DNA of 64,000 nucleotides from Pseudomonadota bacterium. Its GTDB lineage: Bacteria > Bdellovibrionota_B > Oligoflexia > Oligoflexales > CAIYRB01. Below are positions 8,956-18,625 of the stretch, in pieces. Numbering within the stretch: position 1 is the first letter of the stretch; each line of letters begins with the position of its first letter. The position numbers were made by a program, and so were the translations under genes. The stretch is taken from the NCBI GenBank assembly GCA_026390435.1, contig JAPLFY010000036.1, positions 174,856-238,855 of the forward strand. Reading direction: 5' to 3'. Below the pieces are notes generated by a model. It did not search any database. It was not told the DNA's origin and saw nothing but the letters and a program-made list of their open reading frames with translations.

Positions 8956-8981
8956 GGTTGGATCCTCAAACGGCTTTCTGA

Positions 8982-9371
8982 TTATTCCTTACGGCGCTTC
9001 TGCTCAAGGTCTCGCTCGCGAGCTTCTCGCTCTTGCTTAGCTAGATCAGCCTTGCGTGCTTCAACGTCGATGTCGCCATCACCGCTCTCTAGACGTACGA
9101 CTAAATGGCGAAGGACGTTGTCGTCGATTCGCATCAAGCGCTCCATCTCAGCCAAATTCTCTGGAGTGCCAACGAAATCGTAATTGACGTAGTTGCCCCG
9201 GAAACTTTTCTTAATCGGGAAAACCAATTTCTTGTTGCCCCAGGGATCCTTTTTCAGAATCTCGCCGCCGTCTTTGGTCATCAATGCTTCGTAGCCTTCA
9301 AGTACTTTGAGGGCTTCGACTTCGGGCAACTCGCCTTTGGTGATGATGGTAAAATCGTATTCTCGTAACAA
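8982..9371 (-). CDS. rpsF: 30S ribosomal protein S6
   Basis: The protein has 129 residues. It starts LREYDFTIITKGELPEVE and contains WGNKKLVFPIKK and NYVNYDFVG, all characteristic of bS6. The C-terminus after DDNVLRHLVVRLE is a charged extension of Asp, Lys and Arg-rich sequence, variable in the family. The initiation codon is TTG at 9371, with GGGAG about eight bases upstream; no ATG is available in frame before conserved sequence. S6 normally pairs with S18 on the platform of the small subunit, yet the S18 gene is not next to it here. Upstream on the same strand lie pth and rplY. Confidence 0.96.
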   Translation of the reverse strand: MLREYDFTIITKGELPEVEALKVLEGYEALMTKDGGEILKKDPWGNKKLVFPIKKSFRGNYVNYDFVGTPENLAEMERLMRIDDNVLRHLVVRLESGDGDIDVEARKADLAKQEREARERDLEQKRRKE

Positions 9372-9430
9372 CTCAAATCTCCCTTATGGATTAAAGCAGC
9401 CAGCGAACCGTTCGCCAGCAAGAGAGTCAC

Positions 9431-9973
9431 TCACTTTTGATGATCGAAGATCTGCTTAAGTCGGACATTGACGTCTTTTAGCATATCTCCCTGAAGATTC
9501 ATCAACTCAGCATCTGTCATCGCACCCAATACCCAATCCGCAGTATCGCGACCATCTGGTGGCCGCCCCACACCCAGCTTTATCCGATGAAACTCACTAA
9601 TACCGGTCTCATCAATAATGCTTCGAACACCATTATGGCCTCCGTGGCCACCGCCCTCGCGGGCCTTCACTTTACCGAGCGGAACATCAACATCATCAAA
9701 GCACACGATGACGTCTTTTGCTTCTAACTTGAAGAACCGTAAAGCAGCACCTACAGCTCGGCCACTTAAGTTCATAAAAGTCATCGGTTTCAGGAATACA
9801 CAGCTTTGGCCTAACAAGGAGCCCTTCGCTATGTCCCCATGAAACCGCGACCGCCCATTCTCCCAGTCCGCTCCAGCCGCCTCCGCAAGTAAGTCCAACA
9901 AGAGAAACCCCGCATTGTGACGCGTTGTTTCATATTTTGGACCAGGATTCCCGAGGCCTACTAAGAGCTTCAT
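9431..9973 (-). CDS. pth: Peptidyl-tRNA hydrolase
   Basis: The protein has 180 residues, matching Pth. It hydrolyses peptidyl-tRNAs that drop off ribosomes and so recycles tRNA. The N-terminus LLVGLGNPGPKYETTRHNAG is the family signature and includes the catalytic histidine of RHNAG. KPMTFMNLSG and CFDDVDVPLGKVKAREGGGH hold the other active-site asparagine and aspartate. GGHGGHNGVRSI and HRIKLGVGRP complete the pattern. It lies 12 bp downstream of rplY, the very common rplY-pth pairing, and both follow prs on the same strand. Confidence 0.97.
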   Translation of the reverse strand: MKLLVGLGNPGPKYETTRHNAGFLLLDLLAEAAGADWENGRSRFHGDIAKGSLLGQSCVFLKPMTFMNLSGRAVGAALRFFKLEAKDVIVCFDDVDVPLGKVKAREGGGHGGHNGVRSIIDETGISEFHRIKLGVGRPPDGRDTADWVLGAMTDAELMNLQGDMLKDVNVRLKQIFDHQK

Positions 9974-9985
9974 AGAATGCGCGGT

Positions 9986-10276
9986 TTAAGCAACAGGGGC
10001 CAGATCCACATGCAAGCAGAGGCGCTTGACCGGATCCAACTGAAGCTCCTTGATCTCAACCCGCTGAGTACGACCCTCTAAAACCAGATCGAACTGCTTC
10101 CCACCATCACGCCAAGCGCGCGGTAGCAGCTTTGGATCCAGCTCAAGCATGGTCGATTGGCCCTTACTATTTAGCACAGCAGGGACCTTACCATTGCGGC
10201 GCAACTTACGAGTGTAGCTTTTGCCTATTCCCGTACGAACAGTTGCCTCAATAGTCACATCATTCTTATTCGACAT
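9986..10276 (-). CDS. rplY: 50S ribosomal protein L25, short form
   Basis: The protein has 96 residues, the length of E. coli-type L25 without the C-terminal CTC extension found in many bacteria. Recognisable segments are GIGKSYTRKLRRNGKVPAVL, the 5S rRNA-binding start, and the ending KELQLDPVKRLCLHVDL. It binds 5S rRNA in the large subunit. GTG at 10279 and ATG at 10276 are both possible; ATG is chosen because GGAG lies seven bases before it. It sits between prs and pth, a widespread bacterial gene order. Confidence 0.93.
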   Translation of the reverse strand: MSNKNDVTIEATVRTGIGKSYTRKLRRNGKVPAVLNSKGQSTMLELDPKLLPRAWRDGGKQFDLVLEGRTQRVEIKELQLDPVKRLCLHVDLAPVA

Positions 10277-10377
10277 CACACATCTCCAACAGTATAGAGC
10301 CTGGTCTTATAGCGGGAAGCGGGGAAGCTTTCAACCAAGATCCCATGATCTACATAATTTCATTTAAAATCAGATGG

Positions 10378-11313
10378 TTATATAAATAAAGCGCTAATGG
10401 AATCATCGTTGTGAATACGACGTATCGCCTTCCCCAACAGCTCCGCGATACTTAATTGAGTTATTTTTGAGCATTTTCTGGCCTCTGGCGATAACTGAAT
10501 CGAATCGGTAACCACCATCTCTTCAAGTTTAGATTTCTCCAGGTTTTCAATAGCTGCGCCACTAAGAACAGGATGGCTAATGGCAGCCCTTACCGACAGC
10601 CCGCCTGCACTCAATAAAGCCTCGCAGGCCTTCGTAAGAGAACCGGCTGTGTCGACTATGTCGTCAACTATCAAACAGTTCTTGCCTTTGACGTCCCCAA
10701 TGATATTCATCACCGCGCTCTCATTTGGTTTATCGCGGCGTTTATCAACAATCGCTAGGCCGCAGTTAAAGTGCTTTGCCATGGCCCGCGCTCGCTCCAC
10801 GCCCCCAGCATCGGGGGATACGACCACAAGATTATCAAGGCGTTGAAAGTATGTGCTAAAAATAGGCTTAGCATATAAATGATCGACCGCAATGTTAAAG
10901 AAACCCTGAATTGCTGATGTGTGCAGCTCTAAAGTGAGCACCCGATTAAAATGAGCCGTTTGCAGTAGATCAGCAACGAGCTTGGCCGAAATTGGCGTCC
11001 TGGGAGCACTTTTGCGCTCTTGCCGGGCATAGCCAAAATATGGCGCAACAAGCGTTATGCGGGCGGCAGAGGCGCGATGCGCAGCATCCGCCATGATCAT
11101 CGCTTCCATTAGATGCTGGTTCGTTGGTTTGGATAGGGACTGGATGATAAAAACATCCCTACCACGAACGTTGCTGTTAAGCTCAACACGAGTCTCGCCA
11201 TCGGAAAACTGCGAGACCACAGCTTCTCCCAGAGGCATGTCTAGCCAGTCGCAAATTCTCTCAGCTAACGCCCTATTAGCATTGCCGGAAAACACGATTA
11301 ACTCGGCGTCCAT
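10378..11313 (-). CDS. prs: Ribose-phosphate pyrophosphokinase
   Basis: The protein has 311 residues, standard for class I PRPP synthetase. It makes PRPP from ribose-5-phosphate and ATP for purine, pyrimidine, histidine and tryptophan synthesis. Motifs are FSGNANRALAERI at the start, FSDGETRVEL, the flexible loop YFGYARQERKSAPRTPISAK, and the PRPP-binding NCLIVDDIVDTAGSL with its acidic pair. The gene has a good CAGGAG site before the ATG. tRNA-Gln lies just upstream on the same strand and rplY 101 bp downstream. The prs-rplY-pth order is widely conserved. Confidence 0.97.
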   Translation of the reverse strand: MDAELIVFSGNANRALAERICDWLDMPLGEAVVSQFSDGETRVELNSNVRGRDVFIIQSLSKPTNQHLMEAMIMADAAHRASAARITLVAPYFGYARQERKSAPRTPISAKLVADLLQTAHFNRVLTLELHTSAIQGFFNIAVDHLYAKPIFSTYFQRLDNLVVVSPDAGGVERARAMAKHFNCGLAIVDKRRDKPNESAVMNIIGDVKGKNCLIVDDIVDTAGSLTKACEALLSAGGLSVRAAISHPVLSGAAIENLEKSKLEEMVVTDSIQLSPEARKCSKITQLSIAELLGKAIRRIHNDDSISALFI

Positions 11314-11377
11314 GACTGACTCCTGAGAAGGTAAAGGCGGACCTATTTTTTATTGATATTCAATGCAGGAAAAATTA

Positions 11378-11452
11378 TGGCTGGGGCGGAAGGGATCGAA
11401 CCTTCGAATGCCGGAATCAAAATCCGGTGCCTTACCGCTTGGCGACGCCCCA
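11378..11452 (-). tRNA. tRNA-Gln (UUG)
   Basis: Read on the minus strand, a 7-bp acceptor stem (TGGGGCG with CGCCCCA) closes a cloverleaf with a TTCGATCC T-loop and an encoded CCA end. The anticodon loop TTTTGAT gives TTG. The cognate synthetase gene glnS is about 4 kb away on the other strand. Confidence 0.95.
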
Positions 11453-11518
11453 AGATCAGGAAAAAATGAATAATCCTTCCCCGTAGATGGATTAAATATA
11501 TTGCACTACGGGCAGGTG

Positions 11519-14173
11519 TCAACTGCGATGAGACTTTTCTCTACTCGAAGGGGGTAGATAATACCCAACTCGGTGCTCGTAGAACCACCGAAAGCCATCG
11601 GAACGGTCCAACTCTAGCTGCCACGCACCAATTGCGAGGCCAGGATGTGAAAGGATACGCTCTGATACGGCATCAACTACGAAACTGACGAAATCCCGCT
11701 TTATGGCCCGTCCGCCCATTGTGTCAACAGCACTGTTCGCGAGAAGTCGGGACCGCAAGCGAGGGCCAAGCGAAATACAGAACTGTCGATCACTCAAGCG
11801 CTCATTAAGACCTCGCACCAACCTCTCCAAGACACGCTCGAGCTGCCTCTTGCCGAGACGGCGAAAGACCACTACCTCGTCGATTCTATTGACGAACTCT
11901 GGTCGCAATTTCTGAGACAAGTTCTCTCGAATGGTTCGATCAGCCGCATTTTCTGGGTCGGCAATCCGATCTAAAGAGATGTTTGAGGTCATTATTATCA
12001 AGGTGTTGCGAAAGTCGACCAGTCGACTGCGGCCATCTGTGAGTCGACCATCATCAAAGGTCTGGAGTAATAGATCGAGGACTCGCGGATGCGCCTTTTC
12101 AATTTCATCTAGCAGCACGACAGAATATGGCCTTTGCTTTACCGCCTCTGTCAGTTCCCCTCCGTCACCGAATCCAACGTAACCAGGAGGAGCCCCAATG
12201 AGCCTCGCTATCTGATGCTGCTCCATAAACTCAGACATATCCAAGCGAACAATTTTAGATTCCTCTGCGAACAGTTCCTCCGCCAAAGCCTTGGCTGTTT
12301 CAGTCTTGCCGACCCCCGTTGGACCGAGAAATAGAAAAACACCAAGTGGGCGTCGAGGATCGTTCACGCCGACTCGAGCACGCTTCAAGGTCTGCGCAAT
12401 CCGACGCAAGGCGTCATCCTGGCCAAAAATCCGCTTACCGAGCCTAGCCTCAAGAGCAAGCAGTTTACGCCCGTCACCTTCTAACAGGCGACCAACTGGA
12501 ATCCGTGTCCAAAACGACACAATCTCTGCAATTTCACGATTCCCCACTACCCGACGAAGAAACGGATGATGTTTTTGCAAAGCATCGAGCTCAATCTTAA
12601 TTTTATCAGTTTCACGGTTCAATTTTGGTAGCTCGCCGTACTGTAGTCGCGCGGCGAACTCGAATTCAGCATTAGACTTGGCGCTTCGATACAGCGCATC
12701 GCCCTCAATGCGATTTTTTTCAGCCAGTTTTAAACGCTGCAACAAGGCCTGATGCTGTCGCCAGATTTGATCAATGCGGCCGTGTTCAGCGCGGGCCTTC
12801 TCGAGTCGAACTTCCAATTTGGCAAGCGCTGATTTCTGACCAGGATCCTGCGGACCGATAGCCTTACGCTCGATTTCGATCTGACTAATTTCGGAGCCCC
12901 ATTGATCCAAAATCGCTGGAACACTGTCAATTTGCAGACGCAGCCTACTGGCAGCCTCGTCTATCAAATCTATTGCCTTGTCGGGTAACTTGCGCTGAGG
13001 CAAGTAGCGGACCGATAAATTGACTGCTGCCGAAAGTGCTTCGTCGTCAATTTGCACACCATGGTGCACCTCATAATGACCCTTGATGCCCCGAAGTATC
13101 GCCAGAGCAGCGCTTAAGGACGGCTCTTCAACAGTTATTGGTTGAAACCGTCGCTCGAGAGCAGCATCTTTTTCGATGTATTTGCGGAATTCGTCGAGCG
13201 TCGTGGCACCAAGGCACTGTAGCTCTCCTCGAGCCAGTGCTGGCTTCAACAAATTGGCGGCATCTGCGCTACCCTCGTGATTACCCGCGCCAATAAGCAT
13301 GTGAATTTCATCTATAAACAAAATGATCTTCCCACTGAGCGCCGCCAAGGCTTTCAACAGGTTTTTCATTCGCGCCTCGAATTCACCACGGAACTTGGCC
13401 CCAGCCAGCATCGCACCGAGATCCAGAGAGAGAACTCTTTTACCGCGCATTGACTCAGGGACGTTGCCATTGGCTATTCTCTGTGCGATCGCCTCGGCGA
13501 TCGCCGACTTACCCACGCCAGGGTCACCAATAAGTAGCGGATTATTCTTTTTCTTACGGCCTAAGATTTCAAGGACTCGCCTCACTTCATTATCCCGACC
13601 GATGACCGGATCCAGTTCACCACGCTCCGCACTAGCTGAAATATCGATCGTAAACTGCCTTAGCTCCTGGTCGTATTCTTCTACGTCTTTTTTGGGCGTC
13701 GGCATTTCAGAGCTTCGTTTTGACGGAGGTTTTGGACTTGCCATGGAATCACCTGAAGCCCGCGACGTCGCCATTGGCTCAAACGCTTCGCTCCGGCGCA
13801 CCTGATCCGCCTCTTCCTCTTCAACCCTGGTAAGAAAATTCTGAATCGCCGTGGACTGCCTGCAAAGGGCATCCCAAAGGACAGTATCAGACACTAAAGT
13901 GTCTTTGGCCTTGGCCTCAGCTATGTCTAGGGCGCGATCCAGCCGCTGCCCAAACTCAATCTTAAAAGTGCCTAGAACCCGAGGAGCGCGCCCAATGTGT
14001 CCCTCTAGATGCCGCTGAAGTCGCCCGCCAACCTTCAGCTCTAGAGCTCCCCCTCGCATCATCGCTAGCGCAACATGTTCTACTTCAAGAAGCTGATGAC
14101 CCAAGCTGCGTGCATACTGCAAGCCCTGGTGAAGCGCCTTCTGGCAAGAGAACTCATATCGGGAGACGTCCAT
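11519..14173 (-). CDS. clpB: ClpB-type AAA+ disaggregase
   Basis: The protein has 884 residues with two AAA+ modules. A short Clp N-like domain (residues about 1-120) is followed by an unusually long Ser/Pro/Lys-rich linker (about 125-168). The first module has Walker A GDPGVGKS at 216-223 and [13 protein letters not shown] coiled-coil middle domain at about 410-535 includes [11 protein letters not shown], as in ClpB. The second module has GPTGVGKT at 617-624 and [13 protein letters not shown]. ClpB rescues aggregated proteins together with DnaK. ClpC or ClpV (TssH) are alternatives, but no ClpP-binding loop or type VI genes were noticed. tRNA-Gln and prs follow downstream. Confidence 0.88.
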   Translation of the reverse strand: MDVSRYEFSCQKALHQGLQYARSLGHQLLEVEHVALAMMRGGALELKVGGRLQRHLEGHIGRAPRVLGTFKIEFGQRLDRALDIAEAKAKDTLVSDTVLWDALCRQSTAIQNFLTRVEEEEADQVRRSEAFEPMATSRASGDSMASPKPPSKRSSEMPTPKKDVEEYDQELRQFTIDISASAERGELDPVIGRDNEVRRVLEILGRKKKNNPLLIGDPGVGKSAIAEAIAQRIANGNVPESMRGKRVLSLDLGAMLAGAKFRGEFEARMKNLLKALAALSGKIILFIDEIHMLIGAGNHEGSADAANLLKPALARGELQCLGATTLDEFRKYIEKDAALERRFQPITVEEPSLSAALAILRGIKGHYEVHHGVQIDDEALSAAVNLSVRYLPQRKLPDKAIDLIDEAASRLRLQIDSVPAILDQWGSEISQIEIERKAIGPQDPGQKSALAKLEVRLEKARAEHGRIDQIWRQHQALLQRLKLAEKNRIEGDALYRSAKSNAEFEFAARLQYGELPKLNRETDKIKIELDALQKHHPFLRRVVGNREIAEIVSFWTRIPVGRLLEGDGRKLLALEARLGKRIFGQDDALRRIAQTLKRARVGVNDPRRPLGVFLFLGPTGVGKTETAKALAEELFAEESKIVRLDMSEFMEQHQIARLIGAPPGYVGFGDGGELTEAVKQRPYSVVLLDEIEKAHPRVLDLLLQTFDDGRLTDGRSRLVDFRNTLIIMTSNISLDRIADPENAADRTIRENLSQKLRPEFVNRIDEVVVFRRLGKRQLERVLERLVRGLNERLSDRQFCISLGPRLRSRLLANSAVDTMGGRAIKRDFVSFVVDAVSERILSHPGLAIGAWQLELDRSDGFRWFYEHRVGYYLPPSSREKSHRS

Positions 14174-14275
14174 ACTCTATGCCCCTCTACCCATGGGGGG
14201 TGTACTCCCCTTATGGATAGCATCGGAAATAGAATGAGAGTCATTAGGCCGATCTTCCCTTCCGGGCATATTTAG

Positions 14276-14551
14276 CTATTTAGAGGCTTCGAGCCATTTT
14301 AGCTGTAGATCCGCGACAAGCTGCTGAATAAGGCTGGCTTCTTCGGGGGTTAGATTGCCGCGCGTCTTATCGCTCAACATCTTAATGATATCAATATTTT
14401 GACGAGCCAAAGGAAAGTTGGTCGTAGCAATTTTGCCTGCCACTGGAGCGACCCCCAGGTAATACAATGCGGCCGACGAAAAGCCCATGATGAGAGCCGA
14501 AAAATCGACAGGATCTGGGGGGGTTAACGATGGTTCGTGAGGACCAGTCAT
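14276..14551 (-). CDS. DUF1844 family protein
   Basis: The protein has 91 residues. The core VDFSALIMGFSSAALYYLG followed by FPLARQNIDIIKMLSDKTRG and NLTPEEASLIQQLVADLQLKWLE is the DUF1844 pattern: a small, mostly helical protein common in Deltaproteobacteria and relatives. There is no signal peptide. Its function is unknown, and nothing in the sequence suggests catalysis. It is 102 bp upstream of clpB on the same strand and divergent from the FHA gene. A clpB link through cotranscription is possible but not shown. Confidence 0.85.
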   Translation of the reverse strand: MTGPHEPSLTPPDPVDFSALIMGFSSAALYYLGVAPVAGKIATTNFPLARQNIDIIKMLSDKTRGNLTPEEASLIQQLVADLQLKWLEASK

Positions 14552-14661
14552 GCAAGTTTCTCCTTCTTAAGAGATCGTAGCTAAAATCAGCCTGAGGCAA
14601 AAGATAGATTTAAGTTTTCCTGCGAAAATGCCGAAGAGCTTAGCGATTGCGAGTGTACTGT

Positions 14662-15402
14662 ATGGCAACCAAAAAAAACTCCGAGGATAAGCGCGGCGTC
14701 CTTTATGCCGTAGGCAATTCGCAACATAGCGAGGCTATAAAGCTTCGCCGTGACGGAACGATATTTGGCCGAGAGAAGGGTGACATAGTTATCGATGATC
14801 ACGAAATTTCGTCCACTCACTGTCAGATTCAAAATATCAACGGTATATTTCATCTTTTTGATATGAATAGCACTAACGGAACCTTCGTCAATAACGAGAG
14901 AATCGTAAAAGCAAAGCTCACCTCTGGTGACACGGTAACCATTGGGCGAACAAACTTTCGCTTTGAGCTCGAAGACGAGTCCCAAGTGCGTCACATCTCG
15001 ACAATATTTAAGTCAAAAGAGCAACGCAGCCTCAACAATGAAGGTAAGTCAAGCTTGGTGGACACCCTGATCGAAGGCGAATTGAGATCGGCGCATGCGC
15101 CAACGGTGATCTTGAACATCACTTACCCAGATGGGGCTCAAGACGAGGTAGAGCTTAAGCAAAGAAACTTCTTCATTGGGCGGGCGTCTAGTTTTGCAAA
15201 ATTTGATCAGGACCCGGAAATGTCGCGTAAGCACCTTCTCGTCAAGATCAACGACACCGGCGAAGTCTTTATTGAAGACCAAGCCTCCACCAATGGGTCT
15301 AACTTAAACGGCAAGCGGATAAAAGGCATGCATTTGGTCCGCCCAACTGACGAGGTGCGGGTTGGCTCGGCCGTTGTACGAATTCGGTTGAAAAGCACCT
15401 GA
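14662..15402 (+). CDS. Protein with two FHA domains
   Basis: The protein has 246 residues from ATG 14662; an in-frame TTG at 14647 would add five. Two forkhead-associated phosphothreonine-binding domains are visible. The first (about 15-100) has GTIFGREKGDIVI, SSTHCQI and MNSTNGTFVNNERI. The second (about 145-240) has NFFIGRASSFAKF, MSRKHLLV and QASTNGSNLNGKRI. Each keeps the Gly-Arg, Ser-x-x-His and Asn-Gly residues that bind phosphopeptides. There is no other domain and no membrane segment, so it is probably an adaptor in a Ser/Thr kinase pathway. The kinase is not in the window. glnS follows 79 bp later on the same strand. Confidence 0.9.
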   Translation: MATKKNSEDKRGVLYAVGNSQHSEAIKLRRDGTIFGREKGDIVIDDHEISSTHCQIQNINGIFHLFDMNSTNGTFVNNERIVKAKLTSGDTVTIGRTNFRFELEDESQVRHISTIFKSKEQRSLNNEGKSSLVDTLIEGELRSAHAPTVILNITYPDGAQDEVELKQRNFFIGRASSFAKFDQDPEMSRKHLLVKINDTGEVFIEDQASTNGSNLNGKRIKGMHLVRPTDEVRVGSAVVRIRLKST

Positions 15403-15481
15403 CAGCGACGCCGGGTTTACCTATACTTGCTCGTATCAAGGGCGTTAACGTCAACGCCGGCAACCGCTTCGCGAGGCGCTC

Positions 15482-17167
15482 ATGGTAAATCCCGAAAAGC
15501 CTACGGGATCGAATTTTATTCGTAATATTATCAACGAAGACAACGCTAGTAATAAATACGAGGGGCGAGTTCACACCCGCTTCCCCCCCGAACCAAACGG
15601 CTATCTCCACATTGGTCACGCCAAATCCATCTGCTTGAATTTTGGGTTGGCACTCGAGTACGGGGGCCAATGCAATCTCCGTTTCGATGATACCAACCCA
15701 GTGGCCGAGGATCCCGAGTACGTTGCCTCGATCCAAAAGGACGTCAAGTGGCTAGGCTTCGACTGGCAGGACCGCTTGTTCAACGCATCTGACTACTTCG
15801 ATAAGTTCTACGAATATGCTGAGAAGTTGATCGCACTCGACAAAGCGTATGTAGACAGTCAAAGTGCCGACGAAATCCGCAAAAACCGAGGAACCCTAAC
15901 CGAACCTGGGCGTAACAGCTCCGACAGGGACCGCAGTGTGGCGGAGAATCTGACGCTTTTGCAAGGCATGCGAGACGGTAAATACGATGAGGGTTCGCAT
16001 ATACTAAGGGCGAAGATCGACATGACCTCGCCCAACATCAATATGCGCGATCCGGCCATATATCGTATTCGCATGGCAGAGCACCATGCTACGGGGAAAA
16101 AATGGTGCATCTACCCCATGTACGACTTTGCCCACTGTATTTCCGATGCTCTTGAACGCATAACCCACTCGATCTGTACGCTTGAGTTCGAAGATCACAG
16201 ACCGCTTTACGACTGGTTCCTCGACAACTGTGGGTTCGCTCAGCCGAGACCAAAGCAGATTGAGTTCGCCCGCCTTGACCTGACTTATACAGTCACTAGT
16301 AAACGAAAACTCAAAGAGCTGGTTACCGGGGGCCACGTTAAGTCTTGGGACGATCCGCGGATGCCAACCATCTCCGGTATGCGTAGGCGTGGGTTTAGAC
16401 CGGCAGCGTTACGCGACTTTTGCGAGCGCATCGGGGTGGCCAAAGCGGCGAACATCGTCGATATGGGCCTCCTAGAGTTCTGTGTAAGAGAGGATCTCGA
16501 GACATCTGCTCGGCGGGTGCTGGGAGTGCTGCGGCCAATCAAATTAGTCATCGAAGACTATCCTGCCGACAAAGTGGAGCACATTGAAGCGCCCTATCAT
16601 CCACAGGACGCGACTTTTGGGACGCGCAAACTGCCCTTCACGAGAGAGCTGTACATCGAATCTGATGACTTCACGGAAAATCCACCTAAGGGATATTTCC
16701 GGCTTGTCCCCGGTGGCGAGGTAAGGCTGAGATATGGCTACATAATAAAATGCAAAGAGGTTATCAAAGATAGCCTTGGCAAGATCGTAGAGATCCGTTG
16801 CTCGCATGACGCCGATACACTGGGCAAGAACCCAGCAGACGGACGCAAGGTTAAAGGCATCATTCACTGGGTATCCGCCAGCAAAGCGATACCAGCAGAA
16901 GTGAGGCTGTATGACCGGTTGTTTAACATCGCTAACCCTGGTGGGGTCAAAGAGGGCGATTATAAAGACCACCTCAATCCAGAGTCGCTGACGACGGTTA
17001 CGACCGCAATGCTTGAGCCCAGTCTAGAGCACGTCACTACGGATCAGCGTTTCCAATTTGAAAGGCTGGGATACTTCTGTCTGGATCAGGACTCGACACA
17101 GTCTAAACTGGTTTTTAACCGGACCGTGTCTTTACGAGATTCTTGGGCGAAAGAGCAGCGCGGTTAG
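15482..17167 (+). CDS. glnS: Glutaminyl-tRNA synthetase
   Basis: The protein has 561 residues, normal for GlnRS. It charges tRNA-Gln with glutamine in the cytoplasm. The class I HIGH motif is in [14 protein letters not shown] (residues 43-46), and the KMSKS equivalent is TSKRKL near 272-277, as in Gln[26 protein letters not shown] and the C-terminal anticodon-binding beta barrels ([20 protein letters not shown]) are also typical. Direct GlnRS charging suggests the cell does not depend on GatCAB for tRNA-Gln. The first in-frame codon with a GAGG-like site upstream is ATG 15482. tRNA-Leu follows. Confidence 0.97.
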   Translation: MVNPEKPTGSNFIRNIINEDNASNKYEGRVHTRFPPEPNGYLHIGHAKSICLNFGLALEYGGQCNLRFDDTNPVAEDPEYVASIQKDVKWLGFDWQDRLFNASDYFDKFYEYAEKLIALDKAYVDSQSADEIRKNRGTLTEPGRNSSDRDRSVAENLTLLQGMRDGKYDEGSHILRAKIDMTSPNINMRDPAIYRIRMAEHHATGKKWCIYPMYDFAHCISDALERITHSICTLEFEDHRPLYDWFLDNCGFAQPRPKQIEFARLDLTYTVTSKRKLKELVTGGHVKSWDDPRMPTISGMRRRGFRPAALRDFCERIGVAKAANIVDMGLLEFCVREDLETSARRVLGVLRPIKLVIEDYPADKVEHIEAPYHPQDATFGTRKLPFTRELYIESDDFTENPPKGYFRLVPGGEVRLRYGYIIKCKEVIKDSLGKIVEIRCSHDADTLGKNPADGRKVKGIIHWVSASKAIPAEVRLYDRLFNIANPGGVKEGDYKDHLNPESLTTVTTAMLEPSLEHVTTDQRFQFERLGYFCLDQDSTQSKLVFNRTVSLRDSWAKEQRG

Positions 17168-17236
17168 ATACAACGGGACCTTGAGCAAACGTAATTCTTA
17201 CTGTATAGTGTCGGTTCCTTTAGTGAGCCTATGCTT

Positions 17237-17321
17237 GCGGACGTGATGAAATTGGTAGACATGCTGGTCTTAGAAGCCAGTGGGGTAACCCGTGTCGGTT
17301 CAAGTCCGACCGTCCGCACCA
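17237..17321 (+). tRNA. tRNA-Leu (UAG)
   Basis: An 85-nt class II tRNA with acceptor GCGGACG/CGTCCGC, an anticodon loop CTTAGAA (anticodon TAG), a long variable arm, a GGTTCAAGTCC T-arm and an encoded CCA. It lies 69 bp after glnS on the same strand. Confidence 0.96.
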
Positions 17322-17353
17322 TTCCTTAACTAAAAAACTAAATTGAGCCCTCT

Positions 17354-17587
17354 TTAACTCAAGAAGCGCCGAATAAGCCATGCTAAGGCACTTAGTGCCC
17401 CGCTAATCAAAAGACATGTTGTGAGCGGTAGATAAAACCGCGACCTACCCGAACTTATCGTAATGTCGCCGGGTAAGTGACCGAGGGTGAATCCTAATTT
17501 CGTGCCAAGTAACCAGAGACCACCTACACCCAACAACAAAAGCCCCGATAAAACCAACGCCAAGCCGAATTGGCTCTGACTGTTCAT
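17354..17587 (-). CDS. DUF2905 small membrane protein
   Basis: The protein has 77 residues from ATG 17587, which has a GGGGGG ribosome site; longer in-frame starts are less likely. Two hydrophobic segments (about 8-27 and 48-70) flank the conserved GHLPGDITI motif, and the second begins FYLPLTT, as in DUF2905 proteins. Members are small inner-membrane proteins of unknown function. A weak 5-bp hairpin followed by TTTAGTTTTTT on the minus strand lies just after the stop and may end the transcript. It faces tRNA-Leu and is divergent from tesB. Confidence 0.85.
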   Translation of the reverse strand: MNSQSQFGLALVLSGLLLLGVGGLWLLGTKLGFTLGHLPGDITISSGRSRFYLPLTTCLLISGALSALAWLIRRFLS

Positions 17588-17701
17588 ATCTGTGCCCCCC
17601 AATTGACACTGTGTCGGATCTCCAGGGACACTGTATCTTTGAAGGCGCACTTATCAAAGTAAGTCCGAGCAGCAAACCATCGAATGCATCGTGGGGATCT
17701 G

Positions 17702-18565
17702 ATGAACCCGGGGAATCCCAATACGATCGAAATCATGAACGTCAGGCAAGTTGCCCCACAAGTATTTGAGGCCGATAGCGAGGATTTGGGCTTCCGCAGT
17801 CTATTTGGTGGACAGGTTTTAGGCCAAAGTGTCATTGCAGCCTCCCATACTGTGGACAAAGAACTGTCTCCGCACTCGATGCATGCCTATTTTCTGCGAC
17901 AAGGCCAGCAAGATCAGGCCGTCCAGTATCATGTCAGCATCACTCGCAATGGCAGAAGTTTCTGCACGAGAGAGGTATCTGCCAAGCAAAATGGATCGAC
18001 GATCTTTTGCATGACAGCCTCATTTCAACACCAAGAAGAGGGACCCAATCATCAAGCAGAGTCACCAAAAGTTCCCGGACCAGAGGGGCTCCTGAGCGAA
18101 GAAGAACACATGCGTCTGATTCAGATGCATCTGCCCGCCGATCGCCGAGCTAAACTTACTACAGAGAGGTCAATTGAAATTCGTATCGTCAATCGACCGG
18201 ATCCGCTAAGACCAACGGTTCGGGCTCCCATTAAGCACGCTTGGTTCCGCGTTAAATCAGCGCTCCCAGAAAATCCGAACCTACATGCGGCTTTACTAGC
18301 GTACGCATCTGATTTTGGCATTTCTCTGACGGGACTACAGCCACACGGCCTTAGCATCTCCAGTCCAGATGTTCGCGTCGCTAGTTTAGATCATGCGATA
18401 TGGTTCCATCGCACTTGCCACCTTAATGACTGGCATCTTTACGAAATGGAAAGCACTTCGGCTGCATCAGGACGTAGTTTCAATCGAGGGCAGATTTTTA
18501 CTCGAGACGGAACCCTCGTCGCGTCAGTTGCCCAAGAGGCGCTTCTGCGCCACAAAAAACAGTGA
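17702..18565 (+). CDS. tesB: Acyl-CoA thioesterase II (TesB-like)
   Basis: The protein has 287 residues from ATG 17702, chosen for the GGGG site seven bases upstream over ATG 17684. It hydrolyses acyl-CoA to free fatty acid and CoA. The double hotdog fold is visible: FRSLFGGQVLGQSVIAA, HSMHAYFLRQGQQ and RNGRSFCTREVSAKQNG in the first half, and the second hotdog with ASLDHAIWFHR (active-site aspartate region), WHLYEMES and GRSFNRGQIFTRDGTLVASV. Length and motifs match E. coli TesB. The gene stands alone and is convergent with the lipoprotein gene at 18626. Confidence 0.95.
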   Translation: MNPGNPNTIEIMNVRQVAPQVFEADSEDLGFRSLFGGQVLGQSVIAASHTVDKELSPHSMHAYFLRQGQQDQAVQYHVSITRNGRSFCTREVSAKQNGSTIFCMTASFQHQEEGPNHQAESPKVPGPEGLLSEEEHMRLIQMHLPADRRAKLTTERSIEIRIVNRPDPLRPTVRAPIKHAWFRVKSALPENPNLHAALLAYASDFGISLTGLQPHGLSISSPDVRVASLDHAIWFHRTCHLNDWHLYEMESTSAASGRSFNRGQIFTRDGTLVASVAQEALLRHKKQ

Positions 18566-18625
18566 AGGACAAACAATTCCGCGAATTGCCCTGCAGTTTC
18601 TGAGGTTATCAAAAGCACCCTACAA

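Noticed and set aside
17342..17362. Terminator after DUF2905
   Set aside because: The stem is only 5 bp with a long loop; mentioned in the gene entry but not scored as a feature.
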